Assembly: GCF_001486585.1 (NCBI RefSeq)
Contig: NZ_LN909046.1
Span: 186,001 to 250,000 of the forward strand
Length of the DNA: 64,000 bases
From: Paenibacillus senegalimassiliensis
Lineage (GTDB): Bacteria; Bacillota; Bacilli; Paenibacillales; Paenibacillaceae
Reading direction: 5' to 3'
Part shown: piece by piece, positions 23,834-32,474 of the stretch
Layout of the letters: each line of letters starts with the position of its first letter
Position numbering within the stretch: position 1 is the stretch's first letter
Made by a program: the position numbers and the translations under genes
The notes under the pieces: model-generated
The model's database searches: none
Told to the model about the DNA's origin: nothing
The model's input: the letters and a program-made list of their open reading frames with translations, nothing else

Positions 23834-25654
23834 TTAGAAGGGGCTGTCCAATAAGTCCCCAAACAAAAAAATGGTGAACGAGGAAAAAGATATTTTCTCG
23901 TTCACCATTTTTTTTGCAGTCTTATTCAAAAAAGCAGCGAGGCGGATGCTCGCCACTTTCAGCAGGTTGTGAGCCATTGCCACAATCCCGAACTCGGTAT
24001 GTACTTTGTCTAACCCCCGTAGCGAGAACCGACGGAACGACCGATTGCCCTTGATGTGACCAAATACGCTCTCTACCTCGACTTTTCGCCGAGCATAAAT
24101 TACGGATTTCTCGTCATCCTCAAGGGCTCGTTTGGCTTTGGCTTTCAATTCTTCCCAAATCGTGTTCCAGTGCACCTGGCGGTTTCCCTTTGCTTTCGTA
24201 CAGCTAGGCTTCAACGGGCAGTTGCTGCAATCTTCACACTCATAAATCTTGAAGCTTTGCTCCAAACCGGATTTGTTTTTCTTCGTCTGGTATTTCTTAA
24301 AGCATACATAGCGGCCATTCGGGCAGATGAAACGATCATCCCGTTCCTCGTATGGCCAGTTGGAAGCATGCCGAATGTCCTTTTGGTAACGTCTTGTTTT
24401 CTCTTTCAAGTAACTTCCATACGGGATGAGGAAATCAAAACGCGGTGCTTTTTCTTCCCCTAAGGCGTACAAGTAGTTTTCTTCACTGCCATAGCCTGCA
24501 TCGGCTACGACCGTTTTAGGCATCGGTAAGCCCGTCGCCGCTAATTGCTTCAGGTGTGGGGTGAAGCAGCGCGTGTCGGTGGGACGCTGATGTAAGCTGT
24601 AAAATAGGATAAATTGGTTCTCCGTGGCCATTTGCACATTGTAACCAGGCTTTAACTGGCCATTTTTCATATGATCTTCCTTCATCCGCATGAACGTAGC
24701 GTCGGGATCAGTTTTGGAGTAGCTATTGCGATCGCCAAAGAGAACCTTCTGCTGCGCATACTTGGCGAGGCGAGGCAGAAAGTCTTCCCGGATTTGCTTC
24801 AGCGGCTGCTTCCAGCGGCTGCGCTCTTTTCGCAAGGCTTTTCGGGTTTGGGCATCACGGGTTTGGGCCAACTGCTCCGTAAAAGCTTCTACCTTTTCTT
24901 CCAGTACGGCCGCTGTTTCCTCCAGCCTGGCAGGCAGTTCTTCGGCTTCGGCTGGCCTATATTCGTTGGCCTCCTGAGCGGTCAGCTCATGGATATGCGC
25001 CAAGGTCGCCTGTACCTTTTCCTGGAGCTTTTCCTCGAAGCGCAGGGTGGATTTTTTCCACACAAACGAATACTTGTTGGCATCGGCTTCAATCTTGGTC
25101 CCATCCAGAAAGTAGTTGTCCATCGTGATGTAGTTCTCGGCCATTAGCCGGTGAATCATCGATTCAAACAACTCATCCATCAGGGCCTTCATCCGTACAC
25201 CGCGAAATTCATTGAGCGTACGGAAGTCCGGCTGCTGCATGGCGGTGAGCCACATGGCCGGAAGGTTTTCACGCAGTAGCTTTTCAATGCCGCGGCAAGA
25301 GTAAACTTTTTGCGAATAGCCATACAAAATCGCCTTGAGCATCATTTTGGGATGGTAGGCACTGCGGCCACCACCAGTGTAATGTGCAAACAGCTGTGAA
25401 TCGGGAATGGCCTCGATCATTTCATCAAAGACTCGGGCAATATGATGCGGGGGAATGAACATTTCCAGATCCAGAATCATGTGAGCTTGCTTATTGTCGT
25501 AGGGTTTGAAGGTAGGAGCAAGTTGGCGCTTGGCAGCCTGTGTTTCTTCAATTCCCTCTAGTGGAAGGAGCTCCTGCATGATATACTCTTCAGTAGTAGT
25601 CGTTAGATTACGCAAAAAATCGCCCTTTCTAAATGGTTGTTGTGGTGACTCCAT
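23834..25654 (-). CDS. IS1182-family transposase
   Basis: The N-terminal DUF772-type region (GGRSAYHPKMMLKAILYGYS near residue 95) and a DDE nuclease core are intact: FLDGTKIEADANKY (first Asp), TVVADAGYGSEENY (second Asp) and RRKVEVESVFGHIKGNR (Glu), so it may be active. The start is ATG 25654 or the downstream ATG at 25579; neither has a strong ribosome-binding site. The reading frame runs through the left inverted repeat (encoding ...LLDSPF) and ends at a TAA at 23834-23836 in flanking DNA, so the insertion site supplies the stop. Confidence 0.9.
   Translation of the reverse strand: MESPQQPFRKGDFLRNLTTTTEEYIMQELLPLEGIEETQAAKRQLAPTFKPYDNKQAHMILDLEMFIPPHHIARVFDEMIEAIPDSQLFAHYTGGGRSAYHPKMMLKAILYGYSQKVYSCRGIEKLLRENLPAMWLTAMQQPDFRTLNEFRGVRMKALMDELFESMIHRLMAENYITMDNYFLDGTKIEADANKYSFVWKKSTLRFEEKLQEKVQATLAHIHELTAQEANEYRPAEAEELPARLEETAAVLEEKVEAFTEQLAQTRDAQTRKALRKERSRWKQPLKQIREDFLPRLAKYAQQKVLFGDRNSYSKTDPDATFMRMKEDHMKNGQLKPGYNVQMATENQFILFYSLHQRPTDTRCFTPHLKQLAATGLPMPKTVVADAGYGSEENYLYALGEEKAPRFDFLIPYGSYLKEKTRRYQKDIRHASNWPYEERDDRFICPNGRYVCFKKYQTKKNKSGLEQSFKIYECEDCSNCPLKPSCTKAKGNRQVHWNTIWEELKAKAKRALEDDEKSVIYARRKVEVESVFGHIKGNRSFRRFSLRGLDKVHTEFGIVAMAHNLLKVASIRLAAFLNKTAKKMVNEKISFSSFTIFLFGDLLDSPF
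23865..23914. terminator. Bidirectional hairpin terminator at the IS 3' end
   Basis: An 18-base inverted repeat around AATGGTGAACGAG/CTCGTTCACCATT with A/T tracts on both sides. It lies within the last transposase codons and would stop transcription from either direction. Confidence 0.7.
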
Positions 25655-25678
25655 TTTACCAAGAAAAGGCGATTTTTT
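25614..25678. repeat. Inverted repeat over the transposase start
   Basis: AAAAAATCGCC (25614-25624) pairs with GGCGATTTTTT (25668-25678), extended by TTTCT/AGAAA. The first ATG (25654) lies in the loop. It would shut off translation of transcripts entering from outside, a known IS self-restraint device, and may terminate them. Confidence 0.6.
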
Positions 25679-25841
25679 TGTATGCTTTTTAACAAAACTT
25701 CCAACTCATGAAAAATGGGGCAGCCTGAGGGTCAATGCTTACTGACTTTTCGGACAGCCCCTTTTTTTGTTGTAACTTGATATTGCCTTAATTCTTCCAC
25801 TGGATTTTTTGGAAATTACCCCTAAAATATTACCAAGAGAG

Positions 25842-26189
25842 CTATTCGACTCTATTTGTAAAAACCTCTTTCAAAATATGAAAAGCTTTTTGCTGGTTAT
25901 ACTCAGATTGCTCAGACAACAGTCCAATGATTTTTTGAATCCATGGATATTCTTGCAGTGGCTCTATATCTTGGTTCAATAGGACAAAGACATTCAGGTC
26001 TAATGCCGTTGCAATTTTTTCAATAGTTGCTAACTTAACGTTTTGTTCACCACGTTCAATTCGGCCAATGTAAGAACCGGTACTGCCAATTCTCTCTGCT
26101 AACTCATCTTGAGTCAGGTTGCGTAGGGTGCGGTAGTAACGAATTTTTTTACCTATAATCGTTGTCGTTTCTAGCTTTAAACTCTTCAT
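25842..26189 (-). CDS. XRE-family transcriptional regulator
   Basis: 115 residues. The helix-turn-helix spans about residues 12-66 with LTQDELAERIGSTGSYIGRI and ERGEQNVKLATIEKIATALD, a SinR/RapGH-like type. The C-terminal 45 residues are helical (IQKIIGLLSEQSEYNQQKAF) and may dimerise. GGAGG lies four bases before the ATG. An 18-base palindrome upstream is a likely operator. It is divergent from the Spo0E-like gene and close to the IS element. Confidence 0.8.
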   Translation of the reverse strand: MKSLKLETTTIIGKKIRYYRTLRNLTQDELAERIGSTGSYIGRIERGEQNVKLATIEKIATALDLNVFVLLNQDIEPLQEYPWIQKIIGLLSEQSEYNQQKAFHILKEVFTNRVE

Positions 26190-26271
26190 TTTGACCTCCA
26201 GGCGCCTTCTAATATTTAAGTGTAGACAAAGGTTGCAAAGGGGTGGAGGTGTTTATAACATCTCTTTTTCA

Positions 26272-26296
26272 ATTATAATAGTCCTTTTAAGGACTA
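26272..26296 (-). promoter_or_regulatory. Putative operator/promoter of the XRE gene
   Basis: A TATAAT (minus strand, 26277-26272) is followed on its upstream side by the palindrome TAGTCCTT-TT-AAGGACTA (26279-26296), where the promoter spacer should be. No good -35 is seen. Autoregulation is likely. Confidence 0.5.
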
Positions 26297-26360
26297 TTTC
26301 GGCATGCTTCTGGTCTTTATAAAGAGCCAAGAGGCGATTACATAAGAGGGGACGAAGACT

Positions 26361-26522
26361 TTGAGAAGGCAAAAAGTAATACAACAAAAGATTGAACTAG
26401 TGCGGACCGAATTAAACAAACTGGCTCAGTTGTATGGATTGCAGGATAAAAGAGTGCTTGAAAAATCTCGTGAACTGGATCAATTGTTAAATGTACTTGC
26501 CGATGCGAGGAATTGTCCCTAA
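26361..26522 (+). CDS. Spo0E-like aspartyl-phosphate phosphatase
   Basis: A 53-residue protein starting with TTG about nine bases after AGAGGGG. It is a helical hairpin with the family signature SRELDQLLN near residues 36-44 (consensus S-x-E-L-D-x-L-I) and an upstream helix QQKIELVRTELNKLA. Such proteins dephosphorylate Spo0A~P and delay sporulation. It is divergent from the XRE gene at 25842, which might control it. Too short for many gene finders. Confidence 0.75.
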   Translation: MRRQKVIQQKIELVRTELNKLAQLYGLQDKRVLEKSRELDQLLNVLADARNCP

Positions 26523-26581
26523 TGCATTACACAATTTCAAAGCATTCGTGCAATAATGCACGTAATCTGTCTTTTTAAGAA

Positions 26582-26609
26582 TTGAATCCTTTCCCGCCCG
26601 GTATACAAT
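26582..26609 (+). promoter_or_regulatory. Putative promoter of the SDR gene
   Basis: TTGAAT (26582-26587), 16 bases, TACAAT (26604-26609), about 44 bases before the gene start. A small stem (CGTGCA/TGCACG, 26547-26562) followed by a T-run just upstream may end the Spo0E-like transcript. Confidence 0.45.
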
Positions 26610-26652
26610 TGTACATAACTTAAATTCATTAAATTTGAATAAGGAGAAGATT

Positions 26653-27561
26653 ATGGGGAAGAGAACATGGACATATGATCACATTCCCGGCCAAAACGGG
26701 CGGGTCGTTCTGATTACGGGAGCCAATTCCGGGCTGGGATATCAGGAAGCGCTTATGATGGCCCAAAAGGGAGCAGAGGTCATCCTGGCAGGTCGTGACA
26801 GCAAAAAGATGAATGCGGCTTTGAAAGCGATCGCCCAGCAAGCTCCTGGCGCAAAGCTATCTTTGGTTATGCTGGATTTAGCTGATCTGAATTCTGTAGC
26901 CAAATGTGCACAAGAAGTTCAACGGAATTTTAAGCGTCTTGATTTGCTTATCAATAACGCCGGTGTAATGATTCCCCCATTTTCCCACACCAAACAGGGT
27001 TTTGAGCTTCAGTTTGGAACAAACCATTTGGGTCATTTTGCCCTAACAGGTCAACTGCTCCCACTCTTATTGCAAACGCCCGGCTCACGCATTGCCTCCA
27101 TGTCGAGCTTGGCTGGCGTGGCAGGATCAATTAACTTGAACGATCTTAATTATGAACGTCGACGTTATATCAAAATGCTCGCCTATGGACAGAGCAAGCT
27201 TGCCAACCTGATGTTTACCCACGGGCTCGCTAATCGGTTAAAGGTTATGGGTTCCGGTACGATCGCGGTTGCTGCACACCCTGGCGGCTCTCCGACAAAT
27301 TTGCAGCAGAATGGAGGCTTCTTCTTCCGGCGGATATTAACTCCCTTAACCTCCCATCCCCCATCCCAAGGCGCTCTCCCCATTCTTCGCGCAGCTTGTG
27401 ATCCTGAGGCGGCCAACGGCTCTTTTTGGGCACCCTCCGGGTTGTTTGGCTTAACTGGAGCGCCTGCGGAAGTAAAAATGCCATCCAGAGCAGTGAATAA
27501 AGCTCAATGTGATCGGCTATGGGAAATCAGTGAAGAGGCGACGGGGATCTTCTATCCATAA
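26653..27561 (+). CDS. Short-chain dehydrogenase/reductase
   Basis: 302 residues of the classical SDR fold: cofactor motif TGANSGLG near residue 21, NNAGV in the beta4 region, a catalytic Ser in SMSSLAG and the YxxxK pair in AYGQSKLANLMFTHGLA. It resembles retinol-dehydrogenase/oxidoreductase-type members, which act on diverse alcohols; the substrate cannot be told. ATG 26653 follows AAGGAGA by five bases. It stands alone, with its own promoter and a strong terminator. Confidence 0.85.
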   Translation: MGKRTWTYDHIPGQNGRVVLITGANSGLGYQEALMMAQKGAEVILAGRDSKKMNAALKAIAQQAPGAKLSLVMLDLADLNSVAKCAQEVQRNFKRLDLLINNAGVMIPPFSHTKQGFELQFGTNHLGHFALTGQLLPLLLQTPGSRIASMSSLAGVAGSINLNDLNYERRRYIKMLAYGQSKLANLMFTHGLANRLKVMGSGTIAVAAHPGGSPTNLQQNGGFFFRRILTPLTSHPPSQGALPILRAACDPEAANGSFWAPSGLFGLTGAPAEVKMPSRAVNKAQCDRLWEISEEATGIFYP

Positions 27562-27581
27562 AGGGGACAAGGGGAATACGT

Positions 27582-27618
27582 AACCAGCTAATGCCTATCA
27601 GGCGTTAGCTGGTTTTTG
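27582..27618 (+). terminator. Intrinsic terminator of the SDR gene
   Basis: CCAGCTAA/TTAGCTGG extended by GCC/GGC around a short loop, followed by TTTTT. A strong, textbook terminator. Confidence 0.9.
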
Positions 27619-27670
27619 CGCGTGGCTCCTATTGATCTCTGTTCAGTGCAAATTTTTACCCCTAAAACAT

Positions 27671-27711
27671 TATAACGTTATATTTACTCTGGCGTTTAAT
27701 CATGTTATGCT
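27671..27711 (+). promoter_or_regulatory. Putative promoter and operator of the amidohydrolase operon
   Basis: The perfect 12-base palindrome TATAACGTTATA (27671-27682) abuts a TTTACT -35 (27683-27688), with 17 bases to TATGCT (27706-27711). The palindrome is a candidate site for the GntR regulator encoded at the operon end. Confidence 0.5.
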
Positions 27712-27763
27712 GAACTCGATTCAACAAATACAGCTTTATATCCAAAAAAGAGGCGAACCTAAA

Positions 27764-28882
27764 ATGGAAGAAAGATACGTTCTTCGTCGGCTCCAGCGGG
27801 TAAGCGGAGAAGAAATCGACATTGTGGTGGAAGACGGCAAAATTGTGCAGATTACCGGTGCCGGGCAAGCGCAAGGGGAAGTGAAGTGGGATGGAAATGC
27901 TCAGCCTGCTTACGTGTCCAGCGGGTGGATCGATATGCATGTCCATGCCTTTCCGGAGTTTGATCCCTATGGCGATGAAATTGATGAAATCGGTGTCAAG
28001 CAAGGCGTAGCTACCATTGTGGATGCGGGAAGCTGCGGCGCGGACCGGATCGGTGATCTGGTAGCCAGCGGGAAGCAAGCAGATACGAATTTGCTGGCCT
28101 TTTTGAATATCTCCCGTATTGGTCTTAAACGTATCGATGAACTGTCCGAGCTGTCGTGGATTGACCGGGAAGAAGTGAAGCGTGCGATCTCAAATCACCG
28201 TGATTCCATCATTGGACTGAAGGCAAGAATTAGCCAAAGCGTGGTGAAGGGGAACGGAACAGAGCCGCTCAGAATAGCACGGGGACTTTCGGAAGAGACG
28301 GGGCTGCCCTTAATGGTTCATATTGGTTCGGCGCCGCCGGATATTCGGGACGTCATTCCGCTATTAGAGCGCAAGGACGTAATCACCCATTATCTCAACG
28401 GAAAAGTTAATAATCTGTTCGACGGTTCAGGTGAGCCGCTGCAAGTGTTGACCGAAGCCATAAGCCGGGGCGTTCATCTGGATGTGGGCCACGGAACGGC
28501 GAGCTTTTCCTTCCGCGTGGCAGAGGCTGCCAAGGGGCATGGGATACACCCCGATACGATCAGCACTGATATTTATCGGGGCAACCGGATGAACGGTCCG
28601 GTATACAGCATGTCAAGCGTACTCAGCAAGTTCCTGTATCTTGGCTATTCGCTGGAAGAGGTGATCGCTGCGGTGACCTCGCGTGCGGCAAGCTGGCTGG
28701 GCAAGGAAGAATTAGGCCGGATTCAGATCGGTGACCCTGCGAATTTGACACTGTTTGCCGTCAAGGAGCAGGCCACCGAGCTAGTGGATTCCGAAGGAGA
28801 GAAGCGGACTGCAGACCGCTGCATAGAAGCCAAAGGAGTGATTGTTCATGGGAAATTCATTGAATGCGAAGTACGGGCTTAA
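27764..28882 (+). CDS. Amidohydrolase/dihydroorotase-like metalloenzyme
   Basis: 372 residues with the amidohydrolase metal-site motifs: WIDMHVHAFPEF (HxH), a lysine in GLKARIS that may be carboxylated, MVHIGS, ITHYLNGK, VGHGTASFSF and the DTISTDIYRGN aspartate. Its C-terminal beta domain ends GDPANLTLF. The ATG at 27764 is chosen because the family starts there; GAGG is weak. Enzymes of this group occur beside the SelA-like/KDGP-aldolase pair and are thought to deacylate an amino-sugar acid. It overlaps the next gene by 35 bases. Confidence 0.8.
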   Translation: MEERYVLRRLQRVSGEEIDIVVEDGKIVQITGAGQAQGEVKWDGNAQPAYVSSGWIDMHVHAFPEFDPYGDEIDEIGVKQGVATIVDAGSCGADRIGDLVASGKQADTNLLAFLNISRIGLKRIDELSELSWIDREEVKRAISNHRDSIIGLKARISQSVVKGNGTEPLRIARGLSEETGLPLMVHIGSAPPDIRDVIPLLERKDVITHYLNGKVNNLFDGSGEPLQVLTEAISRGVHLDVGHGTASFSFRVAEAAKGHGIHPDTISTDIYRGNRMNGPVYSMSSVLSKFLYLGYSLEEVIAAVTSRAASWLGKEELGRIQIGDPANLTLFAVKEQATELVDSEGEKRTADRCIEAKGVIVHGKFIECEVRA

Positions 28883-29954
28883 GCGGGTCATCAATGCCAG
28901 TGGGCGAATGAGCATCTTGGGAGTGTCCGCACCAAGCGACAGCGTCATGGATGCGATGAAGCAAGGTGGACAGAGCTATGTGGAAATCGCTGACCTGGTC
29001 GATAAGGCCGGGGATTATGTGGCCAAGCATACCGGCTCGGAAGCGGCAGTGATTGTGAACTCGGCTTCCAGCGGTATCGCCCTGTCGGTTGCGGCCATCG
29101 TGACCAAGGGGGAGCGTAGAAGAAGTCTGCGCCTTCATCAGGAAGTCATAGAGCAGAATGAAATTATTATCTTGAAGGGTCATAATGTGCAATATGGTGC
29201 ACCGATTGAGACAATGGTCTATCTTGGCGGCGGGAAGTTGGTTGAAGTCGGGTATGCCAATGAAGGTCGAGCCGAGCATATTGAGGATGCAATCGGAAGT
29301 AAAACAGCAGCGATCTTGTACGTTAAGTCTCATCATGCCGTACAGAAGAACATGATTTCTGTGGAAGAAGCTTGGGAGGTAGCACAGCGCAATCAGATTC
29401 CGATGATTGTGGATGCTGCCGCCGAAGAGGACTTGCAGAAGTATGTCAAATATTCCGATCTGGCCATTTACAGCGGCTCGAAGGCGATTGAAGGTCCGAC
29501 CTCGGGGATCGTGGCCGGGAAGCGCGAGCAGGTCGAATGGGTGAAGGTACAGCTTCATGGGATCGGACGCAGTATGAAGGTCGGGAAGGAGACCTCCTTC
29601 GGTCTGCTGCAGGCCTTAGACGAGTACGCTGTGAAGCAGGATAACAGCGCAAGGGAGAAGGCAGCGCTGCAGGATGTTCTGGTGCCGCTGGGCGAGCTTC
29701 CGGGCATCAAGGTATCCATCGTGCAGGATGAAGCGGGCCGCGCCATTTACCGGGCACGGATACAGGTGAATGCCGAGCAGGCGGGCATGAATGCCAAGGA
29801 GATGGTCCATGCGCTGCAAAATGGGGACATTGCTATTTATACACGTGATTATGGTGTGAGACAGGGCTTCTTCGATATCGATCCGCGTCCACTGCTGGGC
29901 GATGATATCGAGGTTATTGCTGCAAAAATACGAGAACTCGCAGGAGGAAACTAA
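28848..29954 (+). CDS. SelA-fold PLP enzyme, D-glucosaminate-6-phosphate ammonia-lyase-like (DgaE family)
   Basis: 368 residues of PLP fold type I. The PLP lysine is in YSGSKAIEGPTSGIVAG and the cofactor Asp in PMIVDAAAEED. The N-terminus VINASGRMSILGVS is characteristic of the DgaE/YhfS group rather than true selenocysteine synthase. It would convert a 2-amino-2-deoxy sugar acid phosphate to 2-keto-3-deoxy acid phosphate plus ammonia. AGGAG precedes ATG 28848, inside the end of the amidohydrolase gene. The aldolase gene follows directly, completing the step. Confidence 0.78.
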   Translation: MGNSLNAKYGLKRVINASGRMSILGVSAPSDSVMDAMKQGGQSYVEIADLVDKAGDYVAKHTGSEAAVIVNSASSGIALSVAAIVTKGERRRSLRLHQEVIEQNEIIILKGHNVQYGAPIETMVYLGGGKLVEVGYANEGRAEHIEDAIGSKTAAILYVKSHHAVQKNMISVEEAWEVAQRNQIPMIVDAAAEEDLQKYVKYSDLAIYSGSKAIEGPTSGIVAGKREQVEWVKVQLHGIGRSMKVGKETSFGLLQALDEYAVKQDNSAREKAALQDVLVPLGELPGIKVSIVQDEAGRAIYRARIQVNAEQAGMNAKEMVHALQNGDIAIYTRDYGVRQGFFDIDPRPLLGDDIEVIAAKIRELAGGN

Positions 29955-29955
29955 T

Positions 29956-30711
29956 ATGTCGCAAATCGCAAAGAGATTTTACAAGAAACGGGTTGCCCTG
30001 AATGTATTGGCCAAGGATATTGCCAATGCCAAGGAAGTCTTTGAAGCAGCAGAAGGATATGTACTGGTCGGCGTGCTGTCCAAGGACTATGCTACCGTTG
30101 AAGAAGCGGTAACAGCAATGAAGGCTTATGGTCAGGAGATTGATGATGCGGTATCCATCGGACTGGGTGCGGGAGATAACCGTCAAGCAGCCGTGGTGGC
30201 GGAGATTGCCAAGCACTATCCAGGCAGCCACATTAACCAGGTCTTCCCGGCTGTGGGTGCGACCCGCGCCAACCTTGGAGCGAAGGATAGCTGGATTAAC
30301 AGCTTGGTGTCCCCGACTGGACAGGTTGGTTATGTAAATATCTCGACAGGCCCTGTAAGTGCGGCAGAAGAGCAGAAAGCCATCGTTCCTGTTGAAGCAG
30401 CGATTGCGCTTGTTCGCGACATGGGCGGGAATGCCTTGAAGTATTTCCCGATGAAAGGCCTTAGCCGTGAAGATGAGTTGCGTGCCGTAGCAGCCGCTTG
30501 TGCCAAAGCTGATTTTGCCCTGGAGCCAACCGGTGGCATTGATCTCGATAATTTCGAAGCTGTGCTGCGCATTGCCTTGGAAGCGGGAGTTCCGCAAGTG
30601 ATTCCACATGTGTACACTTCGATTATTGATTCGAGTACAGGCAAAACCCGTACCGAGGATGTAGTGTTGCTGACCAAAATTATGAAGAAGCTGGCGGATT
30701 ATTATGCCTAA
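29956..30711 (+). CDS. 2-keto-3-deoxy-6-phosphogluconate aldolase-like (DgaF family)
   Basis: 251 residues with AGGAGG eight bases before the ATG. The TIM-barrel signatures are GNALKYFPMKGLSRE (Schiff-base lysine region) and FALEPTGGIDLDNF, typical of DgaF-type KDGP aldolases that yield pyruvate and glyceraldehyde-3-phosphate. It follows the ammonia-lyase gene as in dga operons. It overlaps the kinase gene by eight bases. Confidence 0.82.
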   Translation: MSQIAKRFYKKRVALNVLAKDIANAKEVFEAAEGYVLVGVLSKDYATVEEAVTAMKAYGQEIDDAVSIGLGAGDNRQAAVVAEIAKHYPGSHINQVFPAVGATRANLGAKDSWINSLVSPTGQVGYVNISTGPVSAAEEQKAIVPVEAAIALVRDMGGNALKYFPMKGLSREDELRAVAAACAKADFALEPTGGIDLDNFEAVLRIALEAGVPQVIPHVYTSIIDSSTGKTRTEDVVLLTKIMKKLADYYA

Positions 30712-31723
30712 GCAGATTGCGGCATTTGGCGAAGTGATGATGCGGATGCAGGTGCCGGGATATGAAACGCTGGCACAGGCGGATACGCTAAAATATTCCT
30801 TTTCCGGCTCGGGGGTCAACGTCGTGTCAGCCTTGTCGCGTTATGGACATGCGGCGGCATTGATTACCCGCTTGCCGGATACCCCGCTCGGGGCCGCGGC
30901 CGCAACCTACTTGCGCAAGCTGGGCATTGCTACGGACCGTATTGCCAGCGGTGGCAAATATCTGGGCATGTATTTCCTGGAGAACGGCTTTGGAGTACGG
31001 GCCAGCCGCGTCACTTATACCAACCGCCTGGAGAGCAGCTTTAATACAGCACCGGCGGAGGCTTACAATTTCGAGCAAATAGCCTCTGGGCTGGCGGCTG
31101 TTCACTTCTGCGGTATTACACTGGCGATGAATGACAGTGTGCGCGCACAGATGAAGGCTCTTGCGAAGCAGGTCAAGCAGCAGGGCGGGAAAGTCATCTT
31201 TGATTGCAATTACCGTCCGTCTCTGTGGGGAGAGGGCGGGTATACGAAGGCCAGACCTCATATGGAAGAAATGCTCCATTTGGCCGACATTGTACTGATG
31301 AACGAGAAGGATGCGTTATTTACCCTGGGCATGCCTACGGAGCATCATGAACGTGAGCAGCAGCTTAAGGAACTGATTCCTGCGGTTGCCAAGAAATATA
31401 ATATTACTGCGATTGCCGGAACACACCGTGAAATTAATGGAGACAACACTCATTCACTGCGCGGATTTCTTTACAAGGACGGATTGTGGGCCTTCTCGGA
31501 ACGCTTAACCTTTTCTGTCTATGATAGAATAGGGGCAGGAGACGCTTTTGCTAGCGGAATTATCCATGGAGAGTTGGAGGGCTTTGCACCGGAACGGACG
31601 GTGCGGTTTGCGGCTGCTGCGGGGATGCTCGCACATACGGTGCCTGGGGATACGCCTATGGCAACGGAGGCTGAAATCGTACGGACGATGGAGCAGACCT
31701 CTGCCGGTGATGTGGAAAGGTAG
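30704..31723 (+). CDS. PfkB-family sugar kinase, probably 2-keto-3-deoxygluconate kinase
   Basis: 339 residues of ribokinase fold with the C-terminal signature RIGAGDAFASGI (catalytic Asp) and the N-terminal FSGSGVNVVSALSRYG substrate-lid region. GEVMMRM at the N-terminus is usual for KDG kinases. In this operon it would phosphorylate the keto-deoxy acid or its amino precursor so that the aldolase can act. The ATG overlaps the aldolase stop and lacks a strong ribosome-binding site, implying coupling. Confidence 0.8.
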   Translation: MPKQIAAFGEVMMRMQVPGYETLAQADTLKYSFSGSGVNVVSALSRYGHAAALITRLPDTPLGAAAATYLRKLGIATDRIASGGKYLGMYFLENGFGVRASRVTYTNRLESSFNTAPAEAYNFEQIASGLAAVHFCGITLAMNDSVRAQMKALAKQVKQQGGKVIFDCNYRPSLWGEGGYTKARPHMEEMLHLADIVLMNEKDALFTLGMPTEHHEREQQLKELIPAVAKKYNITAIAGTHREINGDNTHSLRGFLYKDGLWAFSERLTFSVYDRIGAGDAFASGIIHGELEGFAPERTVRFAAAAGMLAHTVPGDTPMATEAEIVRTMEQTSAGDVER

Positions 31724-31734
31724 GGAGCAGGATC

Positions 31735-32448
31735 GTGAGTTTATCCCGCAAAGATAGACCGTTGTATTTGCAGATTAAGAGCATTTTGAAGGAACGGATT
31801 TTGTACGGCGTGTACCCGTTAGGTACCAACATTCCTTCGGAGCCCCAACTGGAGCAGGAGTTCAAGGTGAGCAAGATTACGGTTCGCGGCGCGATTCAGG
31901 AGCTCGTTCAAGAGGGGCTTCTGGAGAAGGGCAGCGGTAAGGGAACCAAGGTCATCCGCAATAAAGCCGCCTCCAAATGGTCCAAGTGGAAGCATTTTAC
32001 CGAAATTCTGGTTGAGGATGGCCACCGTATTCGGAAGGAATGGCTAAGTGCCACGGTCGTTTGGACGGAAGAAGGCTCCGAGGCCCATCAGCTATTTGGA
32101 GATCGCTGTATGAAGCTGGAACGGGTTTATTATCTTGGCGATGCCCCATACATTTATTATGATCATTACGTGATCCTGGCTGGAAAAGAGTGGGAGCTGA
32201 GCGATGTGCGCGAGTCGTCGTTATATGAGCTGCTGGAGGAGCAGGGAATTTCTCCGGAGAAGCTGCGCGATGAATTTGCTGTATCCATACCGCCTGATAA
32301 GGTGAAGCAGATTTTATGCCTTTCAGATGCAACTCCTGTTCTGAAGAGGTCCCGCTACTCTCGGGATGCGCAAGGGCAGGTCGTCGAATACAGCATTGGT
32401 TACTACAACACGGAACTGCAAAATTATGTCGTCGACTATGATGCGTAA
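31735..32448 (+). CDS. GntR/HutC-family regulator of the sugar-acid operon
   Basis: 237 residues. A GntR winged helix (RPLYLQIKSILKERILYGVY, IPSEPQLEQEF, ITVRGAIQELVQEG) is followed by a UTRA ligand domain (from about residue 85; RVYYLGDAPYIYYDHYVI). GTG start after GGGAGCAGG. It lies last in the operon, so it likely senses an intermediate and controls the operon through the palindrome at 27671. A terminator follows. Confidence 0.85.
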   Translation: MSLSRKDRPLYLQIKSILKERILYGVYPLGTNIPSEPQLEQEFKVSKITVRGAIQELVQEGLLEKGSGKGTKVIRNKAASKWSKWKHFTEILVEDGHRIRKEWLSATVVWTEEGSEAHQLFGDRCMKLERVYYLGDAPYIYYDHYVILAGKEWELSDVRESSLYELLEEQGISPEKLRDEFAVSIPPDKVKQILCLSDATPVLKRSRYSRDAQGQVVEYSIGYYNTELQNYVVDYDA

Positions 32449-32474
32449 GGGGTACTTTTTTTGAGTAAAAAGTG

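Larger units (their letters stand above)
23840..25761 (-). mobile_element. IS1182-family insertion sequence
   Basis: Imperfect terminal inverted repeats GGGGCTGTCCaatAAGTC (from 23840) and GGGGCTGTCCgaaAAGTC (minus strand from 25761) bound a 1.92-kb element with one transposase gene. No clear target duplication is visible (flanks AGAA and TTTT). Hairpins lie inside both ends. It sits between the tailocin holin gene and an XRE gene and disrupts nothing recognisable. Confidence 0.85.

Noticed and set aside
23836-25765. Target-site duplication around the IS element
   Set aside because: Flanks AGAA and TTTT do not match at the inferred ends, nor when the ends are shifted by two bases.
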